Source: Bacteroidia bacterium (GTDB lineage Bacteria; Bacteroidota; Bacteroidia; Flavobacteriales; Flavobacteriaceae). From it: DNA of 64,000 bases. Position 1 is the stretch's first letter, and each line of letters starts with the position of its first letter. Under the pieces are notes generated by a model. That model worked only from the letters and a program-made list of their open reading frames with translations. It ran no database searches and was not told the origin of the DNA. A program made the position numbers and the translations under genes. The stretch is taken from the NCBI GenBank assembly GCA_030431695.1, contig JAUIIU010000007.1:1-64000 (forward strand). The letters are read 5' to 3'. Below, one piece after another: positions 23,786 to 32,949 of this stretch.

Positions 23786-25210
23786 CTAAACACCCTTCAC
23801 CTTTAATCCTATTTCTTTTCCTTTTTTCAGCATATATTCCCTCGCGGCTTCATATTCATTCGGGATCTGCCCTTCCAGTATCGCTTCCTTGATTGCATCT
23901 TTTATGATCCCGATCTCTCTCGAGGGTTTGATTCCGAAGGTCTCCATGATCTCTTCACCACTAACCGGAGGCTGAAAGTTTCGGATATGATCTCGTTCTT
24001 CAACTTCGACAATTTTTTCACGCACCCGCTGAAAATTCTGGTGGTATCGCTTGAATCGCTTTGGGTTCTTCGTTGTGATATCAGCTTCACACAAGGTCAT
24101 CAGGTCGTCGACATAATCACCCGCGTCGAATACCAGTCGCCTTATGGCACTGTCGGTTACTTCGGAAGCGAGTACTATTGGCCTGGAACTCATCAGTACC
24201 ATCTTCTGAACGAATTTCATATGCTCGTTCAACGGCATTTTCAATCGTTTGAAGAGTTTATAGACCATTTTTGAACCGACGAACTCATGACCGTGGAATG
24301 TCCATCCCAGATTTTGATCGAAGCGCTTGGTGGGTGCTTTTCCAATGTCGTGCAGCAAGGCAGCCCAGCGTAACCATAGGTTGTCTGTGGTTTTCGAAAT
24401 ATTGTCCACCACCTCCAGGGTGTGCCAGAAATTATCCTTATGACGCTGTCCCTCAACTTCCTCAATACCTTCCAAAGCTACCAGTTCGGGCAGGATGTAC
24501 TTCAGTAAACCCGTTTTGCGCAACAATGAGAAACCCTTCGACGGCTTCGGGGCCAATAGAATCTTGTTGAGCTCATCGACGATGCGTTCTTTGGAAATGA
24601 TCTCGATCCTGGTGGCATTGCGGGAGATCGCCTCCAGGGACTCCTTCTCAATACGGAAATCCAGCTGGGTGGCGAATCGGATTGCTCTTAGCATCCGAAG
24701 CGGGTCATCGCTGTAGGTCACATCCGGATCCAGGGGTGTTCGGATAAGCTTGTCATCCAGGTCCTTCAATCCATTGAAAGGGTCGAGCAATTTTCCAAAA
24801 TCGTCTTCTCCTAAACTCAGGGCCAGGGCGTTGATGGTAAAATCCCGCCGATTCTGGTCGTCTTCCAGCGTTCCGTGGGAAACTGCCGGATTTCGACTGT
24901 CCTCACTGTAACTTTCCTTGCGTGCGCCAACGAATTCGAGTTCGATCCCGGAAGTTTTCAGCATGGCTGTACCGTAGGTCTTGAAGATCGAAACTTTGGG
25001 CTTACCCGGGAGTAAGTTCGAAACTGCATTAGCAAGGTCGATCCCGCTGCCCACAGCAACAATGTCTATGTCCTTGGCATCACCCCGACCGAGTATATGG
25101 TCGCGCACAAATCCACCGATCACATAGGATTCAAGCCCTAGACTGGCGGCCGCCTTGGAGATGACCCTGAAAACAGGATCTTTTAACGCGTTTGGATACG
25201 ATCCGGACAT
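23786..25210 (-). CDS. cca: CCA tRNA nucleotidyltransferase with HD domain
   Basis: Class II nucleotidyltransferase of about 474 residues that adds or repairs the 3'-CCA of tRNA. Recognisable parts are the catalytic head YVIGGFVRDHILGRGDAKDIDI with the metal-binding DID, RRDFTINALAL, the tRNA-binding DPLRMLRAIRFATQL, and an HD phosphohydrolase motif in WAALLHDIGKAPTKRF with HGHEFVGSKM. The neck and body ends with a charged tail. ATG at 25210 (MSGSYPNALK) is preferred to the GTG at 25225. PcnB and CCA-adding subtypes share this fold; without a full alignment the CCA activity is inferred, as is usual for the single HD copy in Bacteroidota. Array A follows immediately. Confidence 0.9.
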   Translation of the reverse strand: MSGSYPNALKDPVFRVISKAAASLGLESYVIGGFVRDHILGRGDAKDIDIVAVGSGIDLANAVSNLLPGKPKVSIFKTYGTAMLKTSGIELEFVGARKESYSEDSRNPAVSHGTLEDDQNRRDFTINALALSLGEDDFGKLLDPFNGLKDLDDKLIRTPLDPDVTYSDDPLRMLRAIRFATQLDFRIEKESLEAISRNATRIEIISKERIVDELNKILLAPKPSKGFSLLRKTGLLKYILPELVALEGIEEVEGQRHKDNFWHTLEVVDNISKTTDNLWLRWAALLHDIGKAPTKRFDQNLGWTFHGHEFVGSKMVYKLFKRLKMPLNEHMKFVQKMVLMSSRPIVLASEVTDSAIRRLVFDAGDYVDDLMTLCEADITTKNPKRFKRYHQNFQRVREKIVEVEERDHIRNFQPPVSGEEIMETFGIKPSREIGIIKDAIKEAILEGQIPNEYEAAREYMLKKGKEIGLKVKGV

Positions 25211-25270
25211 ACTTGAAAAATTCACGCAAAGGTACGAACTAGAGCCTGCTGTTCCAAGGGTATGACTTCC

Positions 25271-25831
25271 TTATTCCCTTATAATGCTTACCGTTCCGTC
25301 GTTGGCTAAACGAATCACTGCGGAAGGCGATCCACCCTTTTTGTTTCGGTCCCAATCCACGATATGATCCACTCCCGCTCTGATCTCTTCAGAGACCTCA
25401 TTAAATGTGGAAGGGGTTGGTGCATTGCTGATATTGGCCGAGGTTGAGACTATAGGCCTGCGAAACTTCCGGATCAGTTCAGAGCAAAACCTGTGTTTTG
25501 TGACCCGTATCGCCAATGTATTATTTTCGTGTACCAGGTTTTCGGCAACCCGAATGGGTTTGTCATAAACGATGGTCGTAGGTTTGACCGCATATTTCAG
25601 GATGTCGTAGGCTACTTCCGGAACATCTTCCACGAACTGATTCAGCATTTTAAAATCCGATACCAGGCAGATGAGCGCTTTACTCTCATGGCGTTGCTTG
25701 AGGGCATAGACCTTTTCTATGGCCTCCGGGTTCGTTGCGTCGCAACCGATCCCCCAAACCGTATCGGTAGGATAGAGGATGAGTCCGCCTTTCTTGAGGA
25801 CTGCCAGGGATTTTTCGATCTCAGTTTTCAA
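25271..25831 (-). CDS. tsaC: L-threonylcarbamoyladenylate synthase (YrdC/Sua5 family)
   Basis: Makes threonylcarbamoyl-AMP from threonine, bicarbonate and ATP for the t6A37 modification of ANN-decoding tRNAs. It is 186 residues, single YrdC domain only, without the extra Sua5 domain. Typical text includes GGLILYPTDTVWGIGCDAT, KALICLVSD, PTTIVYDK, LAIRVTKHRFCSELI and RPIVSTSANISNAPTP. It overlaps the preceding glycosyltransferase gene by four bases (ATGA), so it is the last gene of the envelope-glycan operon by position though not by role. The CCA-adding gene, another tRNA maturation enzyme, follows after 60 bases. Confidence 0.93.
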   Translation of the reverse strand: MKTEIEKSLAVLKKGGLILYPTDTVWGIGCDATNPEAIEKVYALKQRHESKALICLVSDFKMLNQFVEDVPEVAYDILKYAVKPTTIVYDKPIRVAENLVHENNTLAIRVTKHRFCSELIRKFRRPIVSTSANISNAPTPSTFNEVSEEIRAGVDHIVDWDRNKKGGSPSAVIRLANDGTVSIIRE

Positions 25832-26892
25832 AACAATGATTTGTACACCTTTATATATTCTTTCGCGGCGTCGTTCCAGTTGAACCTGGCGGCCTGCTTT
25901 TTTAATTCCGACCGGTATAATTCTAAATTCGATCCGTAGGTTTTCATACCTTGTTTGAATACTTCCACCATGTTTTCGGGTTCGAAATCGTCGAAATAGA
26001 AGGCGTATTCTCCTCCGATCTCGGGCAGAGAAGTGGTGGGTGCGAGAAACACCGGTTTTCCGAAGGACATAGCTTCAATTGGAGGCAGTCCGAAACCTTC
26101 TCTTAGTGAAGGGAAAAGCAGCGCCTCACAATTTTCGAAGTAATACTGTTTCCCAACATTGTCTACCCTGCCGGCAAAGATCACCCTGTCCTGCACCCCA
26201 AATTTCTCCACGGCTGCCCGCACTGTTTCGGCATAGTCGCGTGTATCGTTTCCGGCAATGACCAATTGATAATCCTTAAGGTGCGGCATCATCTCGACGA
26301 GCAGGTGAAAATTCTTCCGTTCCCTGAAATCCCCAATACTGAACAGAAATTTCTCCTTTAGTTTTTCGGGAGGTTTGAACCCGCTGGTATCGATAAATTC
26401 GTCGATGGGGTTACCATTGTAGATCACGTATTCGGGAACGTCGGGAATGTCGAAGAACTCGTGGGTGGAGCTTTTGGCGAATTCAGAAATATAAGTGATC
26501 GCATCTGCCCTGCGAAGTTTTTCAACAAACAACATATTCCGAGGGTGATTAGGATCGTTAGAGATCTCTTCCACAAAGTTTATATCATGAATGGTGAGAA
26601 CATAGGGCATACTGTTCCTTGGCTCGATCTTGGTATTCTGGTTAAGCGAGTGCCAGCAATCGTAATTCTTTCGTATTTGGGCGAAATCGTAGCGTCTCAG
26701 GCCCAGATAATATTTATACCTGAAGAAATTCCCGAACTGTTTCTTCAGGAACCTCGTCTTAGGTGTGTGAACAATGAACTGAATATCCGGGTCCTTACAA
26801 TTGTAAAAACCCTTCAGCAGGTGAAGGTTGAACTGCCCGAAACCCGTGTAGGGATTATTTATGTTATGTGATTCGAGGAATACGGTTTTCAT
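25828..26892 (-). CDS. Glycosyltransferase, GT4-type (GT-B fold)
   Basis: Cytoplasmic or membrane-associated sugar transferase of 354 residues. It has a GT-B fold with an N-terminal acceptor domain, a middle PPEKLKEKFLFSIGDFRERKN and VIAGNDTRDYA, and the C-terminal sugar-nucleotide domain with the EX7E-type motif FPSLREGFGLPPIEAMSFGKP. The substrate is not predictable. It is flanked by the POT-type transporter gene (four-base overlap at 26889) and tsaC (four-base overlap at 25828). These tight overlaps make one operon from the GT2 gene at 28133 to tsaC. The likely product is part of an LPS-type core or surface glycan. Confidence 0.9.
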   Translation of the reverse strand: MKTVFLESHNINNPYTGFGQFNLHLLKGFYNCKDPDIQFIVHTPKTRFLKKQFGNFFRYKYYLGLRRYDFAQIRKNYDCWHSLNQNTKIEPRNSMPYVLTIHDINFVEEISNDPNHPRNMLFVEKLRRADAITYISEFAKSSTHEFFDIPDVPEYVIYNGNPIDEFIDTSGFKPPEKLKEKFLFSIGDFRERKNFHLLVEMMPHLKDYQLVIAGNDTRDYAETVRAAVEKFGVQDRVIFAGRVDNVGKQYYFENCEALLFPSLREGFGLPPIEAMSFGKPVFLAPTTSLPEIGGEYAFYFDDFEPENMVEVFKQGMKTYGSNLELYRSELKKQAARFNWNDAAKEYIKVYKSLF

Positions 26893-28121
26893 TGATCAGA
26901 ATTTGTCGCTGTGGCCGAAGAGTTCGGTTTCAGAATAAAAGATAGTGCGAATATCGCAATACCTGCAACCAGATACAAACCACAACCGATCTTCAGGCCG
27001 GGAGCATACCCAAAATCCATATGAGGAAGAACCAGTCCGGATAACCACATCAGGAAACGACCCGGCAGGAAGACCACGGAAAAAATAATGGCCAGGTACC
27101 TGGGATTGGCGTATCGGGCTACCATGGCTAATACCGTTGGTCCCACAAAAACTTCGGCAAGACACATGAACAGGGTGGCAACGAGTAGTATAACCAAACC
27201 AAGGCTACTGGCCTCGGGAGAGACCAGCAGGTATAGTACAAAAGCAACACCACCAAATACAAAACCCAGGGCCATTTTCAAAAACCTGTTCATGTGGAAG
27301 AACATCCAAGCCAGCGCAAATACGATCAACAGGAAAATTGTCACATAGGCTGTGATGGAATACATGCGATAATAGGTAAAAAAGCCTGTTTTTCGGTCGT
27401 TCAATAGTTCGTACTGCACCATGTTCACATCCATTCCTCCTGCGTCGTACAGGGTCCAGAAAATAGCCGAGATCAATGCGGCGGCCAATATAAAAAGTGC
27501 TCGATTCAAGAAGGGTTTATTGCCAGTTTTCTCTTCGGAATCGTTCAATTTAGGAGAGAGGAGCATAAATGCAGCCGAGAGCAATATGAACACACCCGCC
27601 GTGGCAAACCCGATCCTGAAGTTTAAATCGCCCAAATAAGCGACTAGCAGGGCGCCGATAGCAGCGCCAATATTAATTGCCAGGTATAGCAGCGTATAAC
27701 CGCTGTCCAGCTGATCTTGTTTTCGCAGGTAATTCTTTCCAAAAAGGCTGAGCAGGTTTGGTGAGTATAGTCCGCTTCCCAGCCCGATGAATCCTATGGC
27801 TGTGTACAACATAATTTCCGAAGGAAGACACAATATAAATGCACCAAACGCCTGCAGGCAGGCCCCGATGATCGCCGTTAGTCGGTTTCCAAGAACCAGG
27901 TCACCCATTACACCACCGAGAATTTCGGTAACGATGAGTATACTCGCGATCCAACCATAGATATTCAATGCTTCGCCGGAATCGAAGGCGAACAACCCAC
28001 TTGTCATGTAAAGAACGATCAGCCCTCGAATGCCGTAGTACCCGGCCCTGTCGAAGGCCCTTGAGGCCATATGTATAAAGGTTGTGCCATTGTGTGCTGC
28101 GGATCGGGTCGCTGATTCCAT
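26889..28121 (-). CDS. MFS transporter of the POT (peptide/nitrate-like) type
   Basis: Inner-membrane carrier of about 410 residues with roughly a dozen hydrophobic helices. AFDRAGYYGIRGLIVLYM in helix 1 corresponds to the POT ExxERFxYYG motif, and GLGSGLYSPNLLSLFGKNY to the PTR2 signature. The conserved Glu-Arg pair of classic proton-peptide carriers is altered (FDRAG), so peptide transport is uncertain. The ORF track starts 13 codons earlier, overlapping the upstream gene by 28 bases; ATG at 28121 (MESATRSAA) is preferred. Its place inside the glycosyltransferase operon is conserved-looking but gives no clear substrate. Confidence 0.82.
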   Translation of the reverse strand: MESATRSAAHNGTTFIHMASRAFDRAGYYGIRGLIVLYMTSGLFAFDSGEALNIYGWIASILIVTEILGGVMGDLVLGNRLTAIIGACLQAFGAFILCLPSEIMLYTAIGFIGLGSGLYSPNLLSLFGKNYLRKQDQLDSGYTLLYLAINIGAAIGALLVAYLGDLNFRIGFATAGVFILLSAAFMLLSPKLNDSEEKTGNKPFLNRALFILAAALISAIFWTLYDAGGMDVNMVQYELLNDRKTGFFTYYRMYSITAYVTIFLLIVFALAWMFFHMNRFLKMALGFVFGGVAFVLYLLVSPEASSLGLVILLVATLFMCLAEVFVGPTVLAMVARYANPRYLAIIFSVVFLPGRFLMWLSGLVLPHMDFGYAPGLKIGCGLYLVAGIAIFALSFILKPNSSATATNSDQ

Positions 28122-28132
28122 AATTTTACTTT

Positions 28133-28894
28133 TTAGTTGATCTTCCTGTACAATAACCAAAGGTTGACATACCGCTTAAAGACTGAAAACCCGTTGATAT
28201 AGGCAAGAACAAATCCTTCTTTGCCGTCCAGGATTCCCAGGCGGATCAAATACTGGTGCCAGAAGCGGTATAAAGGTCGAAAGAAGAAATGCATCAAGGT
28301 GGGGCGTTTGCCTTTCTCGTATAACATTTTGGCCTGCAGGGCACTGTACCTGTGCAATTTCGCGGTATAATTGTCGATGCCCTGGTATGTATGATGAGGG
28401 ACACGGCCTTTTAAGCGTGCGGTTTTACCATCGGTGCGGATGGTTTCATGAACCAGGCTGCCGTCGTAAGAACAATGGTCCTTGTGAAAAAGGCGGATCA
28501 CCCAGTCGGTCTGAAATCCACTGTACTTAATACGTTTCCCCATAAAATGAAATTGCCGCTTCACAAAATAGGCGATGGCTTTGGGGTTGCGAACGGTTTC
28601 CTGTATCTCCTGGCCTAATTCCCTGGAGATCTCCTCGTCCGGATCGAAGAACACCACCCAGTTGTGTTTTGCCCGGGAGATGGCAAAATTCTTCTGACTC
28701 GAAAAATTGTCAAACTTTCGCTGGTGAACCGTCACATTGGGGTGGGCTTGCGCACGTTTAACTGTCTCGTCTGTGCTGAAAGAATCCACGATCACGATCT
28801 CATCTGCGAACCACAGGCTTTTGATGAATCCATCGATATTATCCTCCTCGTTCAGGGTGATGGCGAGAGCCGAAATGGGAATATGGTCTTTCAA
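28133..28894 (-). CDS. Glycosyltransferase family 2, LPS core type
   Basis: GT-A transferase of 253 residues. The start ISALAITLNEEDNIDGFI, the DEIVIVDSFSTDETV segment and the metal-binding FFDPDEEISRELG (DPDEE) identify the WaaE/KdtX-like GT2 group that adds a glucose or similar sugar to the inner core. The C-terminal half holds amphipathic, membrane-associating helices and ends NGFSVFKRYVNLWLLYRKIN. This end is closely similar to that of the GT2 at 29653 (NAYGVFQRYVKLQLLHKGMR); the two are paralogues lying either side of the deacetylase gene. It is the first gene of the leftward operon that runs to tsaC. Confidence 0.92.
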   Translation of the reverse strand: MKDHIPISALAITLNEEDNIDGFIKSLWFADEIVIVDSFSTDETVKRAQAHPNVTVHQRKFDNFSSQKNFAISRAKHNWVVFFDPDEEISRELGQEIQETVRNPKAIAYFVKRQFHFMGKRIKYSGFQTDWVIRLFHKDHCSYDGSLVHETIRTDGKTARLKGRVPHHTYQGIDNYTAKLHRYSALQAKMLYEKGKRPTLMHFFFRPLYRFWHQYLIRLGILDGKEGFVLAYINGFSVFKRYVNLWLLYRKIN

Positions 28895-28951
28895 GTGGCC
28901 GCTAGTTTAGGTAAAAGTAATAATTTTACAAGGATTGAGTAGCGTTCGAGA

Positions 28952-29656
28952 ATGGCCAAACTTCCAATTTTAATGTACCATCATATCTCCCCTGAGACCA
29001 GTTCCGGTCTCACTATGGGAAGTTCCAGGCTGGAAGAACAATTTTCGTGGATCCTTGAACAGGGTTACAGTACCTGGCATTTCGGAGAGTTGGAGCGGCT
29101 TAACCGGCTTCCGAAAGGAAAACACCTGGTCATCACCTTCGATGATGCCTACGTGAGTTTTGCTGAATTTGCCTATCCATTACTTCAGAAATACAACTTG
29201 AAAGCAACGCTTTTCGTACCGCTTGGATTTATTGGAAAGACCGATGAGTGGAATAGTGGTGAATTACCCCTGCTCTCGGCAGAGCAACTCGCGGATTTAG
29301 ATCCGAAACTGGTCGAGTTGGGTTATCATTCGTTCGCGCATCCGAAATATCACGAGATCTCTATTACTGAAGTTTCGGCCGATATGGACAAATGTTATGA
29401 ATCCGTCTCACAATCGGGGCTGAAATTCTCTGATGTGCTGGCCTATCCCTATGGTAAGTTTCCCCGTGAAAAGAGCGCCAATGAGGAATTTGTAGCTATG
29501 CTTGGGAAACGCGGACTCAAATTCGGAGCGAGGATCGGCAACCGGGTTAACACCTTTCCGTTTCCCAAACCATTTGAAGTACAACGTTTGGATATCAAGG
29601 GAGAATACAGCCTGGCAAAATTCAGAAGAAAAGTAAAGTACGGCAAGCTCCTTTAA
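28952..29656 (+). CDS. Polysaccharide deacetylase family protein
   Basis: NodB-type (CE4) fold of 234 residues without a signal peptide, so it is probably cytoplasmic. Seen motifs are PILMYHHIS, the metal-binding ITFDDAY, the zinc His pair in HSFAHP (H-x3-H) and AYPYGKFP. The Asp and both His are in place, so deacetylase activity is plausible; the substrate may be a sugar of the nearby glycan. Because of the cytoplasmic location it might act on a lipid- or nucleotide-linked precursor. It is divergent from the GT2 at 28133 and its stop overlaps the GT2 at 29653 in convergent orientation. Confidence 0.88.
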   Translation: MAKLPILMYHHISPETSSGLTMGSSRLEEQFSWILEQGYSTWHFGELERLNRLPKGKHLVITFDDAYVSFAEFAYPLLQKYNLKATLFVPLGFIGKTDEWNSGELPLLSAEQLADLDPKLVELGYHSFAHPKYHEISITEVSADMDKCYESVSQSGLKFSDVLAYPYGKFPREKSANEEFVAMLGKRGLKFGARIGNRVNTFPFPKPFEVQRLDIKGEYSLAKFRRKVKYGKLL

Positions 29657-30390
29657 CGCATTCCTTTGTGCAACAGTTGGAGTTTTACATAGCGCTGAAA
29701 GACCCCGTAAGCATTTACCATGGCCACGCTAAGTCCCGGTATACCATCCCGAAACCCACCTTTCAAGATGTACGACCTGAAAAACCTATAGGACGGTTTG
29801 ATCCAGAGGTGATACCAGGTCGCTTTTTTGCCTTTATCATATAGTTGCTCCGCCTGGTACCAGGCATAGGATTCCTTTTTCTGAATATAAGGCTCCAGCC
29901 CTTTATACGTGAAGTGCAGCATATGATTTTTCAAGATCCCGATACTTCCTTCGCAATGCAACTTTTCGTGTACTGTCCCGGTAAAATGGGCCCCGGCTCG
30001 TTTCACCAGCCTAAGGACATTGTCGCTATGGTGGTAGAGGAACCGGTTCATATAAAAATGCGGGAAATTGATCTTGTAGCCACCGTGCTTCGGATGGGAA
30101 ATGGTCTGTTTGATCTCGTCTTCCAGGGAGTGGGTTACGCGCTCATCTGCGTCGAGGAATAGTACCCAGTCGCCGGTGACGTGTTTCAGCGCATAATTCT
30201 TCTGGGCGGAGAAATTATCAAATTCCCTTTGCAGAACTTTGGTAACATGATGTTCCGCGATCTCGAGTGTCCTGTCTGTGCTGAAGGAATCGATAAGGAC
30301 GATCTCATCGGCGAAAGCCACCGATTTCAGGGCATCTTCAATATAGTCCTCTTCGTTATAGGTAGGAATGATCACCGAAAGCTTGTGCAT
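29653..30390 (-). CDS. Glycosyltransferase family 2, LPS core type
   Basis: GT-A transferase of about 245 residues. HKLSVIIPTYNEEDYIED, DEIVLIDSFSTDRTLEI and LFLDADERV (the DxD-type site) place it in the same WaaE-like group as the product of 28133, and HFYMNRFLYHHSDNV and the C-terminal LWIKPSYRFFRSYIL and RYVKLQLLHKGM are shared with it. ATG at 30390 (after an upstream TTG) is the likely start. Its stop overlaps the deacetylase stop by four bases on the opposite strand. The start faces the divergent GT2 gene at 30426 across 35 bases that contain that gene's -7 element. Confidence 0.92.
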   Translation of the reverse strand: MHKLSVIIPTYNEEDYIEDALKSVAFADEIVLIDSFSTDRTLEIAEHHVTKVLQREFDNFSAQKNYALKHVTGDWVLFLDADERVTHSLEDEIKQTISHPKHGGYKINFPHFYMNRFLYHHSDNVLRLVKRAGAHFTGTVHEKLHCEGSIGILKNHMLHFTYKGLEPYIQKKESYAWYQAEQLYDKGKKATWYHLWIKPSYRFFRSYILKGGFRDGIPGLSVAMVNAYGVFQRYVKLQLLHKGMR

Positions 30391-30412
30391 GCACAAACTT
30401 ACTAAATAACTT

Positions 30413-30420
30413 TATCTTTG
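30413..30420 (+). promoter_or_regulatory. -7 element of the GT2 gene at 30426
   Basis: TATCTTTG is an exact TAnnTTTG, five bases upstream of the ATG. Transcription should begin at or next to the start codon, giving a leaderless or nearly leaderless mRNA. No good TTTG is visible 19-21 bases upstream. Confidence 0.45.
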
Positions 30421-30425
30421 CAGCA

Positions 30426-31244
30426 ATGAAAGCGACCGACACTTCCATAATAATCAGCACTTACAATTCACCAGTATGGTTGGAAAAAGTGCTCTTCGGA
30501 TACAACAACCAGACCTACAGGAATTTTGAGATCGTTATTGCCGATGATGGCTCCGGGGAAGAGACAAGGAACCTTATAAAAAGGATATCGGAGGAAGTGT
30601 TCTACCCGATCGTACACGTATGGCATGAGGATGACGGCTTTCAGAAATCGAGGATACTGAATAAGGCTATTAAGCAATGCCGTTCTCCATACATCATCAT
30701 GAGTGACGGAGATTGTATTCCACGAAAGGATTTTGTGGAACAGCATGTAAAGTTCAGGGAGGAAGGATATTTTCTTTCCGGCGGTTACTTTATGTTGCCG
30801 ATGGATATATCGGAGCATATCAGCAGGAATAATATCTATGCGGAAGACTGTTTCGATATCGCCTGGTTGAAGAAGCACGGGCTCAGATCTTCCTTTAAGA
30901 ACAACAAATTGAGCGCAGGGCCCACCCTGGCATCTCTTTTAAATGCTGTAACACCAACAAATGCAAGTTGGAACGGTCATAATGCCAGTGGCTGGAAGGA
31001 AGATATTGTCGCAGTTAATGGTTTCGACGAACGTATGCAGTATGGCGGACAAGATCGTGAACTGGGCGAACGCCTGGTAAATTATGGGCTGAAAAGCAAG
31101 CAGATCCGCTACAACGCTGTCGTGATCCACCTGGATCACCCAAGAGGTTATAAAAACCAGGAATCCATCGATAAGAATCGCGCCATCCGGAAAGAGACGC
31201 GTGATGAGAAGAAAAAATGGACCGATTACGGCATTGAACAGTGA
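30426..31244 (+). CDS. Glycosyltransferase family 2 with C-terminal galactosyltransferase domain
   Basis: Transferase of 272 residues. The GT-A part begins SIIISTYNSPVWLEKVLFGYNNQTY and EIVIADDGSGEETR, with the catalytic DGDCIPRKDFVEQH. A second domain of the Glyco_transf_7C type has ASGWKEDIVAVNGFDERM and YGGQDRELGERLVNYG, the usual pair in chondroitin- or LPS-type polymerising transferases. It ends next to the methyltransferase gene with no gap (31244/31245), converging with it. No hydrophobic anchor is seen, so it may be peripheral to the membrane. Specific donor and acceptor are unknown. Confidence 0.9.
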   Translation: MKATDTSIIISTYNSPVWLEKVLFGYNNQTYRNFEIVIADDGSGEETRNLIKRISEEVFYPIVHVWHEDDGFQKSRILNKAIKQCRSPYIIMSDGDCIPRKDFVEQHVKFREEGYFLSGGYFMLPMDISEHISRNNIYAEDCFDIAWLKKHGLRSSFKNNKLSAGPTLASLLNAVTPTNASWNGHNASGWKEDIVAVNGFDERMQYGGQDRELGERLVNYGLKSKQIRYNAVVIHLDHPRGYKNQESIDKNRAIRKETRDEKKKWTDYGIEQ

Positions 31245-31823
31245 TCAGGTTTTCCGGTAGGCCGCTACTTTCCAATAGCGCAGTTCCTCGTCTGTCCGTA
31301 CAGTTTCAAACTCAAGTTCCTCGAGTTTCGGATTTTCCCTGAAATACTCCCAGCACCCGATACCTTCCCGGTAAATGGAAACAACGAGTACCCCGTTGTC
31401 GTTGAGTGCATTCAATAAACGATCCATGACATTGATCTTTTCGGAATCGTGGATATAATAGAACACCTCATTCAGGACTATAGCATCGAAGTTGCGTTCC
31501 GGTTTGAATTTTATGGCGTCCGCTGCTAAGAATTCTGAATTCACCAGGTTTCGGGCTTTGGCCTTTTCAACAGAAACACTTGAGAAATCCACCCCGAGAA
31601 AATAACTGTAGCCTCCCTGCATCCGAAGGGTCAGCACACCATCACCACAACCAACATCCAGAACTGAGGGATTTGCAGGGGCATAGTTTGAAATACAGCT
31701 GATGATCTTTTCGTAGCGTTTCGCTTCCTTGTCACTTTCAAGACTGTCCCAGCGACCGCTCTTGTATTGTTTGTTCCAGCGTAGTTTCCTGCGCCAGTGG
31801 TGAAATTTATCGATGAGGTTCAT
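31245..31823 (-). CDS. Class I SAM-dependent methyltransferase
   Basis: Rossmann-type methyltransferase of 192 residues. SAM motif I is VLDVGCGDGVLTLRM, followed by FLGVDFSSVSVEKAKARN, FDAIVLNEVFYYIHD and the substrate-side NGVLVVSIYREGIGCWEY. The small size and lack of extra domains fit a sugar or small-molecule methylase. The gene overlaps the upstream GT9 gene by 17 bases in the same direction, so the two are coupled; a role in modifying the LPS-like product is likely but unproven. Confidence 0.85.
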   Translation of the reverse strand: MNLIDKFHHWRRKLRWNKQYKSGRWDSLESDKEAKRYEKIISCISNYAPANPSVLDVGCGDGVLTLRMQGGYSYFLGVDFSSVSVEKAKARNLVNSEFLAADAIKFKPERNFDAIVLNEVFYYIHDSEKINVMDRLLNALNDNGVLVVSIYREGIGCWEYFRENPKLEELEFETVRTDEELRYWKVAAYRKT

Positions 31824-32904
31824 AGGATTTCCTGGCGTTTTTCAGATGGTGTTCCAAAAATGGTTTCATTTTCCGAAGGATCATCTCCGGGGTTAGTTGT
31901 TCGTACAATTCCTGAGGATTCTCTTCAATGCGCCGGCGTTCCTCCAGCGTAAAACTCTCGAACAGGTCTGGTTTTTCCTCCAGGAGATGTATGGAATCGT
32001 GGGTGACCCCATCCTCGAAACTCGACCAGTGTTCTTTGTTCACATATGGTGAATAGATCGTGAAGGTAGGTTTGTAAAGCGCTTTGGTGATGTGAACACT
32101 GCCGCCTTCATTGGCTACCAAAAGGTCGCATTGGTTCATCAATTTGATGAATCCGCGAATGGAGTCTTCGTAAATATCGAGCTTGATCTGTTCCTTATCC
32201 CGGCATAGATGATAGATCTTGTATGCGTCGTCCTTCTGATGCGGCGCATAGTTAAAGAGGATGGTAGCGTTGTATGTTTCAGTTATATGATTGATCAAAC
32301 GAGCCACATATTCGTATGGCATGGATTTTTGAGGCGTGCTGCCCAGCACCCCCAGCATGATCACGGGTTTTTGTACATCTTTCAGTACACCGTATTTCTT
32401 TTCTTCTGAACTAAGGAAGATCTTCGGCTCGAAATCGGGGTTTTCGATAGGAAAAACCGAATTTACAAGGTTGATACGGTCTTCGATGGCCTTACCACAA
32501 TTCCTCGAACGCTTTTCAAGTAAATTCACCGGGTGGGTGTAGAAAGGAAGATTCAGTTTTTTGTGAGCCCTTTTGAAACCTATGCGGTAGGTTGCCCTGC
32601 TGGACAGGCACATCATCCGACTCTGGAACTTGGAATACGGGTCGAAGATGATGTCGTACTTTGATTTCCGAACCTTTTTCAGGGTTTTGAGCAGATTGGG
32701 GATCTTCTTGAGCTTTTTCTCCTTGACATGGATGATCTGGTCGATATTGGGGTTATTGACCAGGACCCCGGCTGTATAATCGTACACAAAATAGGTTATA
32801 TGGCTTTTAGGGAACAGCTTTTTGATATTATTCGCAATTACTGAGCTGATCAGCACGTCGCCAATTCTTTTATTCTGTATTACGAGTATTTTCTTTGGTT
32901 GCAT
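31807..32904 (-). CDS. Glycosyltransferase family 9 (heptosyltransferase-like)
   Basis: GT-B transferase of about 365 residues, related to the heptosyltransferases that build LPS inner core. The chosen ATG (32904, MQPKKILVIQNKRIGDVL) gives the standard N-terminus with KRIGDVLISS; the ORF track's longer start runs over the divergent kinase gene. Further family text includes PKSHITYFVYDYTAG, VIMLGVLGSTPQKSMPYE (the nucleotide-binding side), and LVANEGGSVHITKAL. In Bacteroidota the sugar need not be heptose. It is divergent from the sugar kinase gene (45 bases), with a near -7 element TACTTTG just upstream of the ATG. Confidence 0.88.
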   Translation of the reverse strand: MQPKKILVIQNKRIGDVLISSVIANNIKKLFPKSHITYFVYDYTAGVLVNNPNIDQIIHVKEKKLKKIPNLLKTLKKVRKSKYDIIFDPYSKFQSRMMCLSSRATYRIGFKRAHKKLNLPFYTHPVNLLEKRSRNCGKAIEDRINLVNSVFPIENPDFEPKIFLSSEEKKYGVLKDVQKPVIMLGVLGSTPQKSMPYEYVARLINHITETYNATILFNYAPHQKDDAYKIYHLCRDKEQIKLDIYEDSIRGFIKLMNQCDLLVANEGGSVHITKALYKPTFTIYSPYVNKEHWSSFEDGVTHDSIHLLEEKPDLFESFTLEERRRIEENPQELYEQLTPEMILRKMKPFLEHHLKNARKSYEPHR

Positions 32905-32949
32905 TACCTTCGCAAAGTATCTCTTTTTTCGAAGGTAATAAAATTTAGT

